A stretch of 64,000 nucleotides of DNA, from NCBI RefSeq assembly GCF_000631985.1, contig NZ_JFYN01000001.1:248001-312000 (forward strand), read 5' to 3'. The notes under the pieces are model-generated. The model did not search any database. It saw only the letters and a program-made list of their open reading frames with translations, and had not been told where the DNA came from. Made by a program: the position numbers and the translations under genes. Below, in pieces: positions 9,752-18,648 of this stretch. The DNA is from Pseudomonas sp. RIT288 (GTDB taxonomy: Bacteria > Pseudomonadota > Gammaproteobacteria > Pseudomonadales > Pseudomonadaceae). Each line of letters starts with the position of its first letter. Within the stretch, counting starts at the first letter, position 1.

Positions 9752-10419
9752 ACGCCGGCCTCCCCGTCGCCGATCAATCGGCCGCGTTGCAGAGTGAGCA
9801 TGCGGTGGCGCATGCGCGCAATCAGCGCCAGGTCGTGACTGGCGATCAGCACGCTGGTGCCCAGCCGGTTGATGTCTTCGAACACGCCCATGATCTCGGC
9901 CGCCAGGCGCGGGTCGAGGTTACCGGTGGGTTCGTCCGCCAGCAGCAGGGCCGGACGGTGGACGATGGCGCGGGCGATGCCGACGCGCTGTTGCTGACCG
10001 GTGGACAGGTCGCCGGGGTACAGATCGGTTTTATCCGACAGCGCCACGCGCTCCAGTGCCGAATCGACGCGCTTGGCGATCTCGGCCTTGGACAGGCCGA
10101 GAATCTGCAGCGGCAGCGCGACGTTGTTGAACACCGTGCGATCGAACAGCAACTGGTGATTCTGGAACACCACACCAATCTGCCGACGCAGGAACGGAAT
10201 CTGCGCATTGCTGATGGTGCTCAGATCCTGCCCGGCCAGCAGCAGTTTGCCGCTGGTCGGACGCTCCATCGCCAGCAGCAGGCGCAACAGCGTGGATTTA
10301 CCAGCACCGGAGTGGCCGGTGACAAACAGAAACTCGCCACGACGGACTCGAAAGCTCAGCTCATGCAAGCCGACGTGACCGTTCGGGTAGCGTTTACCGA
10401 CCTGTTCGAAACGAATCAT
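9748..10419 (-). CDS. ftsE: Cell division ATP-binding protein FtsE
   Basis: 223 residues, an ABC-type ATPase that energises FtsX at the divisome. Walker A is GHSGAGKSTLLRLLL (about residue 35), the signature is LSTGQQQRVGIARA, and Walker B is LLLADEPTGNLD. The length is standard. It overlaps ftsY upstream and ftsX downstream by 4 bp each, indicating tight translational coupling. Confidence 0.97.
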   Translation of the reverse strand: MIRFEQVGKRYPNGHVGLHELSFRVRRGEFLFVTGHSGAGKSTLLRLLLAMERPTSGKLLLAGQDLSTISNAQIPFLRRQIGVVFQNHQLLFDRTVFNNVALPLQILGLSKAEIAKRVDSALERVALSDKTDLYPGDLSTGQQQRVGIARAIVHRPALLLADEPTGNLDPRLAAEIMGVFEDINRLGTSVLIASHDLALIARMRHRMLTLQRGRLIGDGEAGV

Positions 10420-11960
10420 GAACGCTCCCGCTCGGCAAACAGTGCCTGGACAAAGGGTTCGGCTTCAAAGGTACGCAGGTCGTCAATGCCTTCACCGACG
10501 CCGATGTAGCGGATCGGCAGGCCAAACTGCTTGGCCAGGGCGAAAATCACCCCCCCCTTGGCGGTACCGTCGAGCTTGGTCAGCGCCAGGCCGGTCAGTT
10601 CGACGGTCTGGTTGAATTGCTTGGCCTGATTGATGGCGTTCTGACCGGTGCCGGCGTCGAGCACCAGCAGCACTTCGTGCGGCGCGTCGGCATCGAGCTT
10701 GCCGATCACCCGGCGAACCTTCTTCAGTTCTTCCATCAGGTTGTCTTTGGTGTGCAGACGACCGGCGGTGTCGGCGATCAGCACGTCGATGCCACGGGCC
10801 TTGGCAGCCTGCACGGCGTCGAAGATCACCGACGCGGAGTCGGCACCGGTGTGCTGGGCGATCACCGGGATCTTGTTGCGCTCACCCCAGACCTGCAACT
10901 GCTCAACGGCAGCGGCGCGGAAGGTGTCGCCGGCGGCGAGCATGACTTTCTTGCCTTCCAGTTGCAGCTTCTTCGCCAGTTTGCCGATAGTGGTGGTCTT
11001 GCCGGCACCGTTGACGCCGACCACCAGAATCACGAACGGCTTGGTCTGCGAGGCGATTTTCAGCGGTTGTTCCACCGGCTTGAGCATCGCGGCCAGTTCA
11101 GCCTGCAGGGATTTGTACAGCGCATCGGCGTCGGCCAGCTCTTTGCGGGCGACCTTCTGAGTCAGGCGCTGGATGATCTGCGTGGTGGCTTCGACACCGA
11201 CGTCGGCGGTCAGCAGACGGGTTTCCAGCTCATCAAGCAGGTCGTCGTCGATGGTTTTACGGCCGAGAAACAGGCTGGCCATGCCCTCGCCGATGCTGGC
11301 GCTGGTTTTCGACAGGCCTTGCTTGAGGCGGGCGAAGAAGCCGACTTTGGTTTCTTCACTGCGCGGGCCTTCCACGGGCGTTTCAGCAACCACGTCTAGC
11401 GGCACCACCGGAGCAGCGACGACCGGTGCAGGTGCAGGTGCAGGTGCAGGTGCAGGTGCAGGTGCAGGTGCAGGCTCGGGCGGCTGAACGACCGGCGCAA
11501 CAGGGGCAACGAACACCGGGGCCACTGGCTCGGGAACAACCGGAGCAGGCTCGACAACGGGCTCAACCGCTGGCGCCGAAACGACCTCAGGGACGAACGC
11601 GGCAGGCGCAGGAATCGGCGGGGTCACATGCGGCGCGGCCTCTTCGACCAACGCCACCGGCTCTTCCGCCACCGGCAAGGTCAGCCACGGCTCGGCCGCC
11701 GGAGTCAGTGGAAGCTCGGCCGCCACCGGGGTTTCAGGTTCCGGCTCAGGCTCGACCGGTTGCAGCACCGGCTCGGCAATCGGCAGCACGATCGGCGCCG
11801 GCTCTTCTTCTATAGCAGGCGCTGGCGCCGGAGCCGGCTCAGGAATCGCGGGCGGCTGTTCGACGACGGGTTCCTGCGGTTTCTTACGCAGCCATCCGAA
11901 CAGGCTTTTCTTCTCGCCAGCCGCAGCTGGGGTCTTCTTGTCGTCGTTGGAACCAAACAT
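10416..11960 (-). CDS. ftsY: Signal recognition particle receptor FtsY
   Basis: 514 residues. FtsY docks SRP-bound ribosomes at the inner membrane. A long, disordered Pro/Ala/Glu-rich acidic N-domain fills about residues 1-205, then the NG domains: G1 GVNGAGKTTTIGKLAKK, G3 DTAGRLHTK and G4 TKLDGTAKGG. The N-domain contains eight consecutive Ala-Pro dipeptides encoded by a perfect hexanucleotide repeat. The GTPase part is conventional; length variation in the A-region is common. It is first in the ftsY-ftsE-ftsX operon. No good Shine-Dalgarno precedes the ATG. Confidence 0.96.
   Translation of the reverse strand: MFGSNDDKKTPAAAGEKKSLFGWLRKKPQEPVVEQPPAIPEPAPAPAPAIEEEPAPIVLPIAEPVLQPVEPEPEPETPVAAELPLTPAAEPWLTLPVAEEPVALVEEAAPHVTPPIPAPAAFVPEVVSAPAVEPVVEPAPVVPEPVAPVFVAPVAPVVQPPEPAPAPAPAPAPAPAPAPVVAAPVVPLDVVAETPVEGPRSEETKVGFFARLKQGLSKTSASIGEGMASLFLGRKTIDDDLLDELETRLLTADVGVEATTQIIQRLTQKVARKELADADALYKSLQAELAAMLKPVEQPLKIASQTKPFVILVVGVNGAGKTTTIGKLAKKLQLEGKKVMLAAGDTFRAAAVEQLQVWGERNKIPVIAQHTGADSASVIFDAVQAAKARGIDVLIADTAGRLHTKDNLMEELKKVRRVIGKLDADAPHEVLLVLDAGTGQNAINQAKQFNQTVELTGLALTKLDGTAKGGVIFALAKQFGLPIRYIGVGEGIDDLRTFEAEPFVQALFAERERS
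11425..11472. repeat. Tandem hexanucleotide repeat, 8 x GGTGCA, inside ftsY
   Basis: Eight perfect copies of GGTGCA on the plus strand; read on the coding strand each unit encodes Ala-Pro. Copy number changes would stay in frame and only alter the length of the FtsY linker. Confidence 0.95.
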
Positions 11961-12304
11961 GGAGGACGGCTATCTCACGGTAGCGACGCGCCATAAGGGC
12001 GCCCCGGCAAATAAATATTCGATGCAGAACAGACTGTGTTTCATCCAGCTTGTTCACGCGCAACATTTTGTCGAGGCGCCAGTGGCACCCCAAAGATTCG
12101 TATTAACGAAGGACTAAACCGGAAAAATCGGCGAAAAAGCGAAGTCTAGTCGATAAACCGCAGCTTTCTGCCGCCAACCTATACAACCGCATCAGGCCTG
12201 AAAACCTGATAGGCGTGGTCGCCGGTAAAACGGATCAGTATCCTAGCACCCTCTCGCCCGCCGACGCTAAGACCAAGCGGGCAGCCCAACAGGTTAAAAA
12301 ACGA
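11961..12304. other. Divergent intergenic region, ftsY / M16 peptidase
   Basis: 344 bp without a credible gene. It must hold the outward promoters for the ftsYEX operon and for the M16 peptidase operon. It is somewhat richer in A/T (ATAAATATTCG near 12010, GGAAAAATCGGCGAAAAAGC near 12120). I cannot point to a confident -35/-10 pair or operator. Confidence 0.5.
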
Positions 12305-13660
12305 ATGAATGCTCTAGCCCGCCGCGCTGCAGGCCTGCTGCTCAGCACAGTCTGCCTGCCCCTTTCGGCCCTGGCGGCCGACCCGCAACCGACCCACGAA
12401 TTCACCCTCGACAACGGCCTGAAGGTCGTCGTGCGCGAAGACCATCGCGCGCCGGTGGTGGTGTCGCAGGTCTGGTACAAGGTCGGTTCCAGCTACGAAA
12501 CCCCGGGCCAGACCGGTCTGTCCCACGCGCTCGAGCACATGATGTTCAAGGGCAGCGAGAAAGTCGGCCCCGGTGAAGCCTCGCTGATCCTGCGCGACCT
12601 GGGCGCCGAAGAAAACGCCTTCACCAGCGACGACTTCACCGCCTATTACCAGGTGCTGGCCCGCGACCGCCTGGGCGTAGCGTTTGAACTGGAAGCCGAC
12701 CGTATGGCCAATCTGCGCCTGCCGGCTGACGAGTTCGCCAAGGAAATCGAAGTCATCAAGGAAGAGCGCCGCCTGCGCACCGATGACAAGCCGATGTCCA
12801 AAGCCTACGAGCGCTACAAGGCGATGGCTTACCCGGCCAGCGGCTACCACACGCCGACCATCGGCTGGATGGCGGACCTGGACCGGATGAAGGTCGAGGA
12901 GCTGCGCCACTGGTATCAATCCTGGTATGTGCCGAACAACGCCACGCTGGTGGTGGTCGGCGACGTCACTCCTGATGAAGTGAAGACCCTCGCCCAGCGC
13001 TACTTCGGGCCGATTGCCAAGCGCGACGTGCCACCGGCGAAAAAACCGCTGGAACTGGCCGAGCCGGGCGAGCGCCAGATCACCCTGCACGTGCAGACCC
13101 AACTGCCCAGCCTGATGCTCGGTTTCAACGTGCCCAGCATCGCCACCGCTGAAGACAAGCGCTCGGTCAATGCCTTGCGCCTGATCTCGGCGCTGCTCGA
13201 CGGCGGCTACAGCGGGCGCATCCCGACGCAACTGGAGCGCGGTGAAGAGCTGGTCTCGGGCGGTTCGTCGAGCTACGACGCCTACACCCGTGGCGACAGC
13301 CTGTTTACCCTGTCGGCGACGCCAAACACGCAGAAGAAAAAGACCATGGCGCAAGCTGAAGCCGGTCTGTGGAAACTGCTGGAACAGCTGAAAACCACCG
13401 CACCGTCCGCCGAAGAACTCGAGCGCGTGCGGGCACAGGTCATCGCCGGCCTGGTGTTCGAACGTGACTCGATCACCAGTCAGGCCACCGCCATCGGCCA
13501 ACTGGAAACGGTCGGTCTGTCGTGGAAGTTGATGGACACCGAACTCGCCGATCTGGAAAGCGTGACCCCGCAAGACATCCAGAACGCCGCCAAGCTGTAT
13601 TTCACCCGCGAACGTCTCAGCGTCGCCCATGTCCTGCCACTGGAGACGACTCATGAGTGA
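12305..13660 (+). CDS. M16 family zinc metallopeptidase (catalytic subunit), exported
   Basis: 451 residues from MNALARRAAG, chosen because it opens a clean Sec signal peptide (cleavage after ALAA near residue 25); the frame is open 30 codons further upstream without such a signal. The zinc motif HXXEH is HALEH (His74, Glu77, His78) followed by the distal Glu in EIEVIKEERR. This is a one-domain pitrilysin/processing-peptidase-like subunit of the periplasm. The next gene is a paralogue lacking the zinc motif and overlaps it by 8 bp, so an active/inactive heterodimer, as known for other M16B pairs, is likely. Substrate unknown. Confidence 0.9.
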   Translation: MNALARRAAGLLLSTVCLPLSALAADPQPTHEFTLDNGLKVVVREDHRAPVVVSQVWYKVGSSYETPGQTGLSHALEHMMFKGSEKVGPGEASLILRDLGAEENAFTSDDFTAYYQVLARDRLGVAFELEADRMANLRLPADEFAKEIEVIKEERRLRTDDKPMSKAYERYKAMAYPASGYHTPTIGWMADLDRMKVEELRHWYQSWYVPNNATLVVVGDVTPDEVKTLAQRYFGPIAKRDVPPAKKPLELAEPGERQITLHVQTQLPSLMLGFNVPSIATAEDKRSVNALRLISALLDGGYSGRIPTQLERGEELVSGGSSSYDAYTRGDSLFTLSATPNTQKKKTMAQAEAGLWKLLEQLKTTAPSAEELERVRAQVIAGLVFERDSITSQATAIGQLETVGLSWKLMDTELADLESVTPQDIQNAAKLYFTRERLSVAHVLPLETTHE

Positions 13661-15140
13661 GCGCAAATCCCCACGCCTGTTGCTTGGCCTGATCGCCGTG
13701 GCGGTCATCGGCTCCGCCGCGTTCTATCTGATGCCCGGTGTCAAAACCGACGCCAGCGAAGCACTGGACAACGCCAAGACCAGCCAGAAGCTGCAATCGC
13801 TTGCCGAACTCGACGGCAAGGCCCCGGCCAGCCGCAAGCTCGACGTGCAGACCTGGAACACGGCCGAAGGCGCCAAGGTGCTGTTCGTCGAAGCCCATGA
13901 GCTGCCGATGTTCGACATGCGCCTGATCTTCGCCGCCGGCAGCAGTCAGGACGGCAATGCGCCGGGCCTGGCAGTCCTGACCAACGCCATGCTCAACGAA
14001 GGCGTGGCCGGCAAGGACGTCGGCGCCATCGCCCAAGGCTTCGAAGGCCTCGGTGCGGATTTCGGCAACGGCGCCTACAAGGACATGGCGCTGGCTTCGC
14101 TGCGCAGTCTGAGCGCCGCCGACAAGCGCGAGCCGGCGCTGAAGCTGTTCTCCGAAGTGGTGGGCAAACCGACCTTCCCGACCGACTCCTTTGCGCGCAT
14201 CAAGAACCAGATGCTCGCCGGTTTCGAATACCAGAAACAGAACCCCGGCAAACTCGCCAGCCTCGAGCTGATGAAGCGTTTATATGGCGATCACCCGTAT
14301 GCGCACTCCAGTGACGGCAATGCGCAGAGCGTGCCGAAGATCACCCTGGCACAGTTGCGTGAGTTCCACGCCAAGGCCTACGCGGCCGGCAACGTGGTGA
14401 TCGCGCTGGTCGGTGACTTGTCTCGCGCCGAAGCCGAGGCGATTGCCAATCAGGTCTCCGACGCGCTGCCCAAAGGCCCGGCCTTGGCGAAAATCGCCCA
14501 GCCGCAGGAACCGAAGGCGAGCATTGGCCACATCGAGTTCCCGTCGAAGCAGACCAACCTGTTGCTCGCGCAACTGGGCATCGACCGTGACGACCCGGAT
14601 TACGCAGCGCTGTCGATGGGCAACCAGATCCTCGGCGGCGGCGGTTTCGGCACCCGCCTGATGAGCGAAGTGCGCGAGAAGCGCGGCCTGACCTATGGCG
14701 TGTACTCGGGTTTCAGCCCGATGCAGGCTCGCGGCCCGTTCATGATCAACCTGCAGACTCGCGCGGAAATGAGCGAAGGCACCCTGAAACTGGTGCAAGA
14801 CGTGCTCGCCGATTATCTGAAGACCGGCCCGACCCAGAAAGAACTCGACGACGCCAAGCGCGAGCTGGCCGGCAGCTTCCCGCTGTCCACCGCGAGCAAC
14901 GCCGATATCGTCGGCCAACTGGGCGCCATGGGCTTCTATAATCTGCCGCTGAGCTATCTGGATGACTTCATGCGTCAGTCCCAGAGCCTGACTGTCGAGC
15001 AGGTCAAAGACGCAATGAACAAACACCTGAGCACGGACAAACTGGTCATCGTCAGCGCTGGCCCGACCGTGCCGCAAAAGCCGTTACCGGCCCCATCTGA
15101 TAAACCTGCCGAGCAACCGCTCGGGGTTCCGGAGCATTAA
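13653..15140 (+). CDS. M16 family peptidase-like protein (zinc motif absent)
   Basis: 495 residues from MSERKSPRLL, whose ATG overlaps the upstream stop (ATGAGTGA). One N-terminal membrane segment (residues 8-28) anchors it or directs export. The position of HXXEH holds LTNAMLNEG, so it cannot bind catalytic zinc in the usual way. The substrate-binding Arg/Tyr block is kept: FGTRLMSEVREKRGLTYGVYSGF contains R and Y. Together with the upstream gene it probably forms a heterodimeric M16B protease. The C-terminal 25 residues are Pro-rich. Confidence 0.88.
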   Translation: MSERKSPRLLLGLIAVAVIGSAAFYLMPGVKTDASEALDNAKTSQKLQSLAELDGKAPASRKLDVQTWNTAEGAKVLFVEAHELPMFDMRLIFAAGSSQDGNAPGLAVLTNAMLNEGVAGKDVGAIAQGFEGLGADFGNGAYKDMALASLRSLSAADKREPALKLFSEVVGKPTFPTDSFARIKNQMLAGFEYQKQNPGKLASLELMKRLYGDHPYAHSSDGNAQSVPKITLAQLREFHAKAYAAGNVVIALVGDLSRAEAEAIANQVSDALPKGPALAKIAQPQEPKASIGHIEFPSKQTNLLLAQLGIDRDDPDYAALSMGNQILGGGGFGTRLMSEVREKRGLTYGVYSGFSPMQARGPFMINLQTRAEMSEGTLKLVQDVLADYLKTGPTQKELDDAKRELAGSFPLSTASNADIVGQLGAMGFYNLPLSYLDDFMRQSQSLTVEQVKDAMNKHLSTDKLVIVSAGPTVPQKPLPAPSDKPAEQPLGVPEH

Positions 15141-15745
15141 TGGCTACTCGCCCTAAAAAACCTGCGCAGAACGTCCACAACGGTGTGAACCAGCTGCGCA
15201 TCATCGGCGGCGAATGGCGCAGCCGCAAACTGAGCTTCCCCGATGCACCGGGCCTGCGCCCGACACCGGACCGCGTGCGCGAAACCCTGTTCAACTGGCT
15301 CGCGCCGTATGTGGCCGGGGCCAAAGTGCTGGACCCGTTCGCCGGCAGCGGCGCGCTGTTTCTTGAAGCACTGTCGCGTGGCGCGGCCATGGGTCAGGCG
15401 CTGGATGCCAGCCACGTTGCGGTGTCGAGCCTGAAAGAACACCTGGGCACCCTGCGCTGCACTAACGGCCAGGTGCAAACCGCCGATGCGCTGCGTTACC
15501 TGGAGACCCAGGTCGCCACGCCGTTCGATCTGGTATTTCTCGATCCGCCGTTCAACCAGAACCTGTTGCCAGCCGTCTGTACTTTGCTGGAAGAGCGCCA
15601 ATGGCTGGCAGCGGATTCGTGGATCTACACTGAAAGCGAGACCGCGCCATCGACGCTGGGCCTGCCGGGCAACTGGCGCCTGCACCGCGAGCAGAAATCC
15701 GGGCGGGTGTACTACGCGTTGTGGCAACGTATGGCAGTTAACTGA
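15140..15745 (+). CDS. rsmD: 16S rRNA (guanine966-N2)-methyltransferase RsmD
   Basis: 201 residues, full length. It methylates G966 of 16S rRNA in the assembled 30S subunit. Family signatures: GEWRSRKLSFP, then LRPTPDRVRETLFNWL, the SAM motif VLDPFAGSGALFLEALSRGA, and the catalytic DPPF (LVFLDPPFNQNLL). Its ATG shares one base with the stop of the M16-like gene, so it belongs to that operon. Confidence 0.95.
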   Translation: MATRPKKPAQNVHNGVNQLRIIGGEWRSRKLSFPDAPGLRPTPDRVRETLFNWLAPYVAGAKVLDPFAGSGALFLEALSRGAAMGQALDASHVAVSSLKEHLGTLRCTNGQVQTADALRYLETQVATPFDLVFLDPPFNQNLLPAVCTLLEERQWLAADSWIYTESETAPSTLGLPGNWRLHREQKSGRVYYALWQRMAVN

Positions 15746-15761
15746 ACATATTGAACAACCC

Positions 15762-15852
15762 TGTGGCGAGGGAGCTTGCTCCCGCTGGACTGCGCAGCAG
15801 TCCCAAAAAAGGGCCGCTTCGCGCCCCAGCGGGAGCAAGCTCCCTCGTCACA
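15762..15852. repeat. REP element, family B (inverted pair with inner hairpins)
   Basis: Outer arms GGCGAGGGAGCTTGCTCCCG and its complement enclose the inner block GGACTGCGCAGCAGTC. The element separates rsmD from the hydrolase gene and is by chance open in the hydrolase reading frame. Confidence 0.88.
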
Positions 15853-15858
15853 AAAGGT

Positions 15859-16857
15859 GTGTGCCCTCTGGAAACTGAACGCTTCACCCCGGCCTTCGGC
15901 CTCGGCAATCCGCACCTGCAAACCTTGTGGGGGCCGCTGTGGCGCAAAACCGTCCACCTTGATCGCGAGCGTGAACGCCTGTGGCTGGACGACGGGGATT
16001 TCCTCGATCTCGACTGGCACGGCCCGCACAGCGCCGAGGCGCCGCTGGTGCTGGTGCTGCATGGGCTGACCGGCTCTTCAAATTCGCCTTACGTCGCCGG
16101 GATCCAGGCAGCACTCGCCGCGCAAGGCTGGGCCAGTGTCGCGCTGAACTGGCGCGGCTGCTCCGGCGAACCCAACCTGCTGCCGCGCAGTTACCACTCC
16201 GGTGCCAGCGAAGACCTCGCCGAAGCCATCAGACACCTGCGCGCCAAGCGGCCACTGGCGCCGCTGTATGCGGTCGGTTATTCCCTCGGCGGCAATGTGT
16301 TGCTCAAGCATCTGGGCGAGACCGGCAGCGACAGCGGCGTGCTCGGTGCGGTGGCGGTGTCGGTGCCGTTTCGCCTTGATCAGTGTGCCGATCGGATCGG
16401 CCAGGGTTTCTCCAAGGTCTATCAGGCGCATTTCATGCGCGAGATGGTCGCCTACATCAAGAACAAGCAACGCCAGTTCCAGCATGACGGGCGCGAGGAT
16501 GGCCTGGCGGCGCTGGCGGCGCTCGGTTCGCTGGAGAACATGCGCACCTTCTGGGACTTCGATGGCCGGATCACTGCGCCGTTGCATGGTTTTACCGATG
16601 CCGAGGATTACTATCGCCGGGCATCGAGTCGCTACTTTCTCGGTGAAATCCGCACCCCGACCCTGATCATTCAGGCCGCTGACGATCCGTTCGTGTTCCC
16701 CCACAGCTTGCCGACGCCCGAGGAGCTGTCCGCCAGCACCCGGTTCGAGCTGCAGGCCAAGGGTGGGCATGTCGGATTTGTCGATGGCACGTTCCGTCAG
16801 CCCGGTTACTACCTGGAACGGCGCATCCCGCAATGGCTGGCCCGTAAGACGTCATGA
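15859..16857 (+). CDS. YheT-family alpha/beta hydrolase
   Basis: 332 residues from a GTG at 15859 (protein begins MCPLETERFTPAFGLGN), the usual family N-terminus. An upstream ATG at 15751 is in frame but its extra 36 residues are encoded by a family-B REP repeat, so I reject it. Triad: VLHGLTGSS oxyanion region, nucleophile in VGYSLGGNVLLKHLGE, and a late Asp (AADDPFVFP) and His (KGGHVGF). Members hydrolyse esters, often medium-chain acyl substrates; the physiological substrate is unknown. The AraC gene follows with an ATGA overlap. Confidence 0.85.
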   Translation: MCPLETERFTPAFGLGNPHLQTLWGPLWRKTVHLDRERERLWLDDGDFLDLDWHGPHSAEAPLVLVLHGLTGSSNSPYVAGIQAALAAQGWASVALNWRGCSGEPNLLPRSYHSGASEDLAEAIRHLRAKRPLAPLYAVGYSLGGNVLLKHLGETGSDSGVLGAVAVSVPFRLDQCADRIGQGFSKVYQAHFMREMVAYIKNKQRQFQHDGREDGLAALAALGSLENMRTFWDFDGRITAPLHGFTDAEDYYRRASSRYFLGEIRTPTLIIQAADDPFVFPHSLPTPEELSASTRFELQAKGGHVGFVDGTFRQPGYYLERRIPQWLARKTS

Positions 16858-17684
16858 GCGATCAGGGCGAGTCGATCCGATTCTGGCAAACCGCGCCGCT
16901 GGCCGGGATCGAGTTGCTGTCAGCGCGCTACATCGAGCATCGCTTCGCCCCGCACGTCCACGACGGTTATGTGATCGGCATGATCATGGCCGGTGCCCAG
17001 CGTTATCGTTATCGCGGCGCCGAACACCTTGCAGGCAGCGGCACCCTGGTACTGATCAACCCGGACGAATTGCACACCGGCCACAAGGGCACCGAAGACG
17101 GCTGGTTGTACCGGGCGTTTTATCCCGATACCGGACAGATCGTTTCACTGCTCGAAGAACTGGAACTGCCCACCGCGCCGATGCCGGCCTTCGGCGCAAC
17201 GCTGTACCGCGACCCGGATCTGGTTAACGGTTTCTGTCAGTTGCATCGCTTGCTGGAGAGTCCGGCCACCGCGCTGCAACAGCAGACGATGTGGCGCGAA
17301 ATGATGATGCTGCTATTGCAGCGACATGCGGCGGTGCAGATCAACGGCAAACCGGGCAAGGAACATCGCGCGGTGGTAATGGCCAAGGAGCTGCTGCATG
17401 CGCAACTGGCTGCGCCGCCATCGCTGGAAGAACTGGCGGCCGCGGTGAATCTGTCGCCCTTCCACTTCGCCCGGGTGTTCCGCCGCGCCACCGGCATGCC
17501 GCCACACACCTGGCTGATGCAGCAGCGCATCGCCACCGCCCGGGGTTTATTGCAGAGTGGTTGCCTGCCGGTGGAAGTCGCCATGCAGTTGGGTTTCGCC
17601 GACCAGAGTCATCTGAGCCGGCAGTTCAAGCAGGTGTATGGCGTGGGGCCGGCGGCGTATCGCAGTGCCCGCGTGGAACGCTAA
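16854..17684 (+). CDS. AraC family transcriptional regulator
   Basis: 276 residues. The N-terminal half is an AraC-type cupin ligand-binding domain (HVHDGYVIGMIMAGAQRYRYRG and LVLINPDELHTG). The C-terminal 100 residues hold two helix-turn-helix units: PPSLEELAAAVNLSPFHFARVFRRATG and VEVAMQLGFADQSHLSRQFKQ with the usual GPAAYR end. It is translationally coupled to the hydrolase by an ATGA overlap. Ligand and targets are not evident. Confidence 0.9.
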   Translation: MSDQGESIRFWQTAPLAGIELLSARYIEHRFAPHVHDGYVIGMIMAGAQRYRYRGAEHLAGSGTLVLINPDELHTGHKGTEDGWLYRAFYPDTGQIVSLLEELELPTAPMPAFGATLYRDPDLVNGFCQLHRLLESPATALQQQTMWREMMMLLLQRHAAVQINGKPGKEHRAVVMAKELLHAQLAAPPSLEELAAAVNLSPFHFARVFRRATGMPPHTWLMQQRIATARGLLQSGCLPVEVAMQLGFADQSHLSRQFKQVYGVGPAAYRSARVER

Positions 17685-17760
17685 AAGATCGCAGCCTTCG
17701 GCAGCTCCTACAGGGAAATGCATTCCAATGCAGGAGCTGCCGCAGGCTGCGATCTTTTGC
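17685..17760. repeat. REP element, family A (inverted pair)
   Basis: Begins at the base after the AraC stop codon and ends 2 bp before the stop of the convergent sulfurtransferase gene, so it makes up the whole intergenic space. Confidence 0.88.
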
Positions 17761-17762
17761 TG

Positions 17763-18617
17763 TTATTCGCCCGTGGCTACACCTCTGGAAGGCTCGTTGA
17801 TCCACTCACTCCACGACCCGGCATACAGCGAACCCAGCGGATATCCCGCCAGACACAACGCAAACAGGTTGTGACACGCCGTCACCCCGGAACCGCAATA
17901 AGCCACCAGTTCCGTTGGCGAACGATCACCTAGTTTCGCGGCAAAGCGCTGCTTGAGCTGCTCCGTCGGCAGGAAGCGTCCGTCGCTGCCGAGGTTTTCG
18001 GTAAACGCTGCGCATTGCGCGCCGGGAATGTGCCCGCCAATCGGGTCGATCGGCTCCACCTCACCCTTGAAGCGTGGCAAGGCCCGGGCGTCTATCAGGG
18101 TCAGAGACGGCTGGCCGAGGCGCTTCTGCAATTGCTCGGCGCTCAGCAGCAGGCCCATGTCCGGTTTGCCGCTGAAGCTGCCCCGGCTGACCGATGGCGC
18201 ATCCAAACTCAGCGGCAGACCGGCCGCGTGCCAGGCCTTGAGCCCGCCGTCGAGAATGAACACGCCATCGCGCTTGCCCAGCCACGCCAGCAACCACCAG
18301 GCCCGAGCCGCATAGGCACCGGGGCCGTCGTCGTACAAAACCACTTCGCTGTCGGCATTGATGCCCCACGCTTGCAGGCGCTCGATCAACGCCGCTGGCT
18401 CGGGCAACGGGTGACGCCCGGTCACGCCTTTGATCACCTTGCCACTGAGGTCACGCTCAAGGTCGGCGAAGCGGGCGCCGGCGATGTGTCCTTCGGCATA
18501 GCTGCGCTGCCCGTAGTCCGGGTCTTCGAGGGCAAAACGACAATCGAGAATCACCAGCCCCGGCTGCTCCTTGCGGGCATCCAGTGCATTCGGGCTGAGC
18601 AGTTGCGCAATCGGCAT
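17763..18617 (-). CDS. sseA: Sulfurtransferase, two-rhodanese-domain (SseA-like)
   Basis: 284 residues from MPIAQLLSPN, which has AGGAG 8 bp upstream. Two rhodanese domains: an inactive N-terminal one with the CH2A-like VILDCRFALEDPDYG, and a catalytic C-terminal one whose active loop VAYCGSGVTA carries the persulfide cysteine. The loop CGSGVTA is that of 3-mercaptopyruvate sulfurtransferases rather than thiosulfate:cyanide enzymes (usually CRKGVT-like). Likely cytoplasmic. It stands alone between a REP and laoR, in the same direction as laoR. Confidence 0.88.
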   Translation of the reverse strand: MPIAQLLSPNALDARKEQPGLVILDCRFALEDPDYGQRSYAEGHIAGARFADLERDLSGKVIKGVTGRHPLPEPAALIERLQAWGINADSEVVLYDDGPGAYAARAWWLLAWLGKRDGVFILDGGLKAWHAAGLPLSLDAPSVSRGSFSGKPDMGLLLSAEQLQKRLGQPSLTLIDARALPRFKGEVEPIDPIGGHIPGAQCAAFTENLGSDGRFLPTEQLKQRFAAKLGDRSPTELVAYCGSGVTACHNLFALCLAGYPLGSLYAGSWSEWINEPSRGVATGE

Positions 18618-18648
18618 AACGGACTCCTGTGAGCGACTTCGAAATGGT

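Noticed and set aside
11425..11472. GGTGCA array as a CRISPR or iteron
   Set aside because: The unit is 6 bp without spacers and lies in frame inside ftsY.
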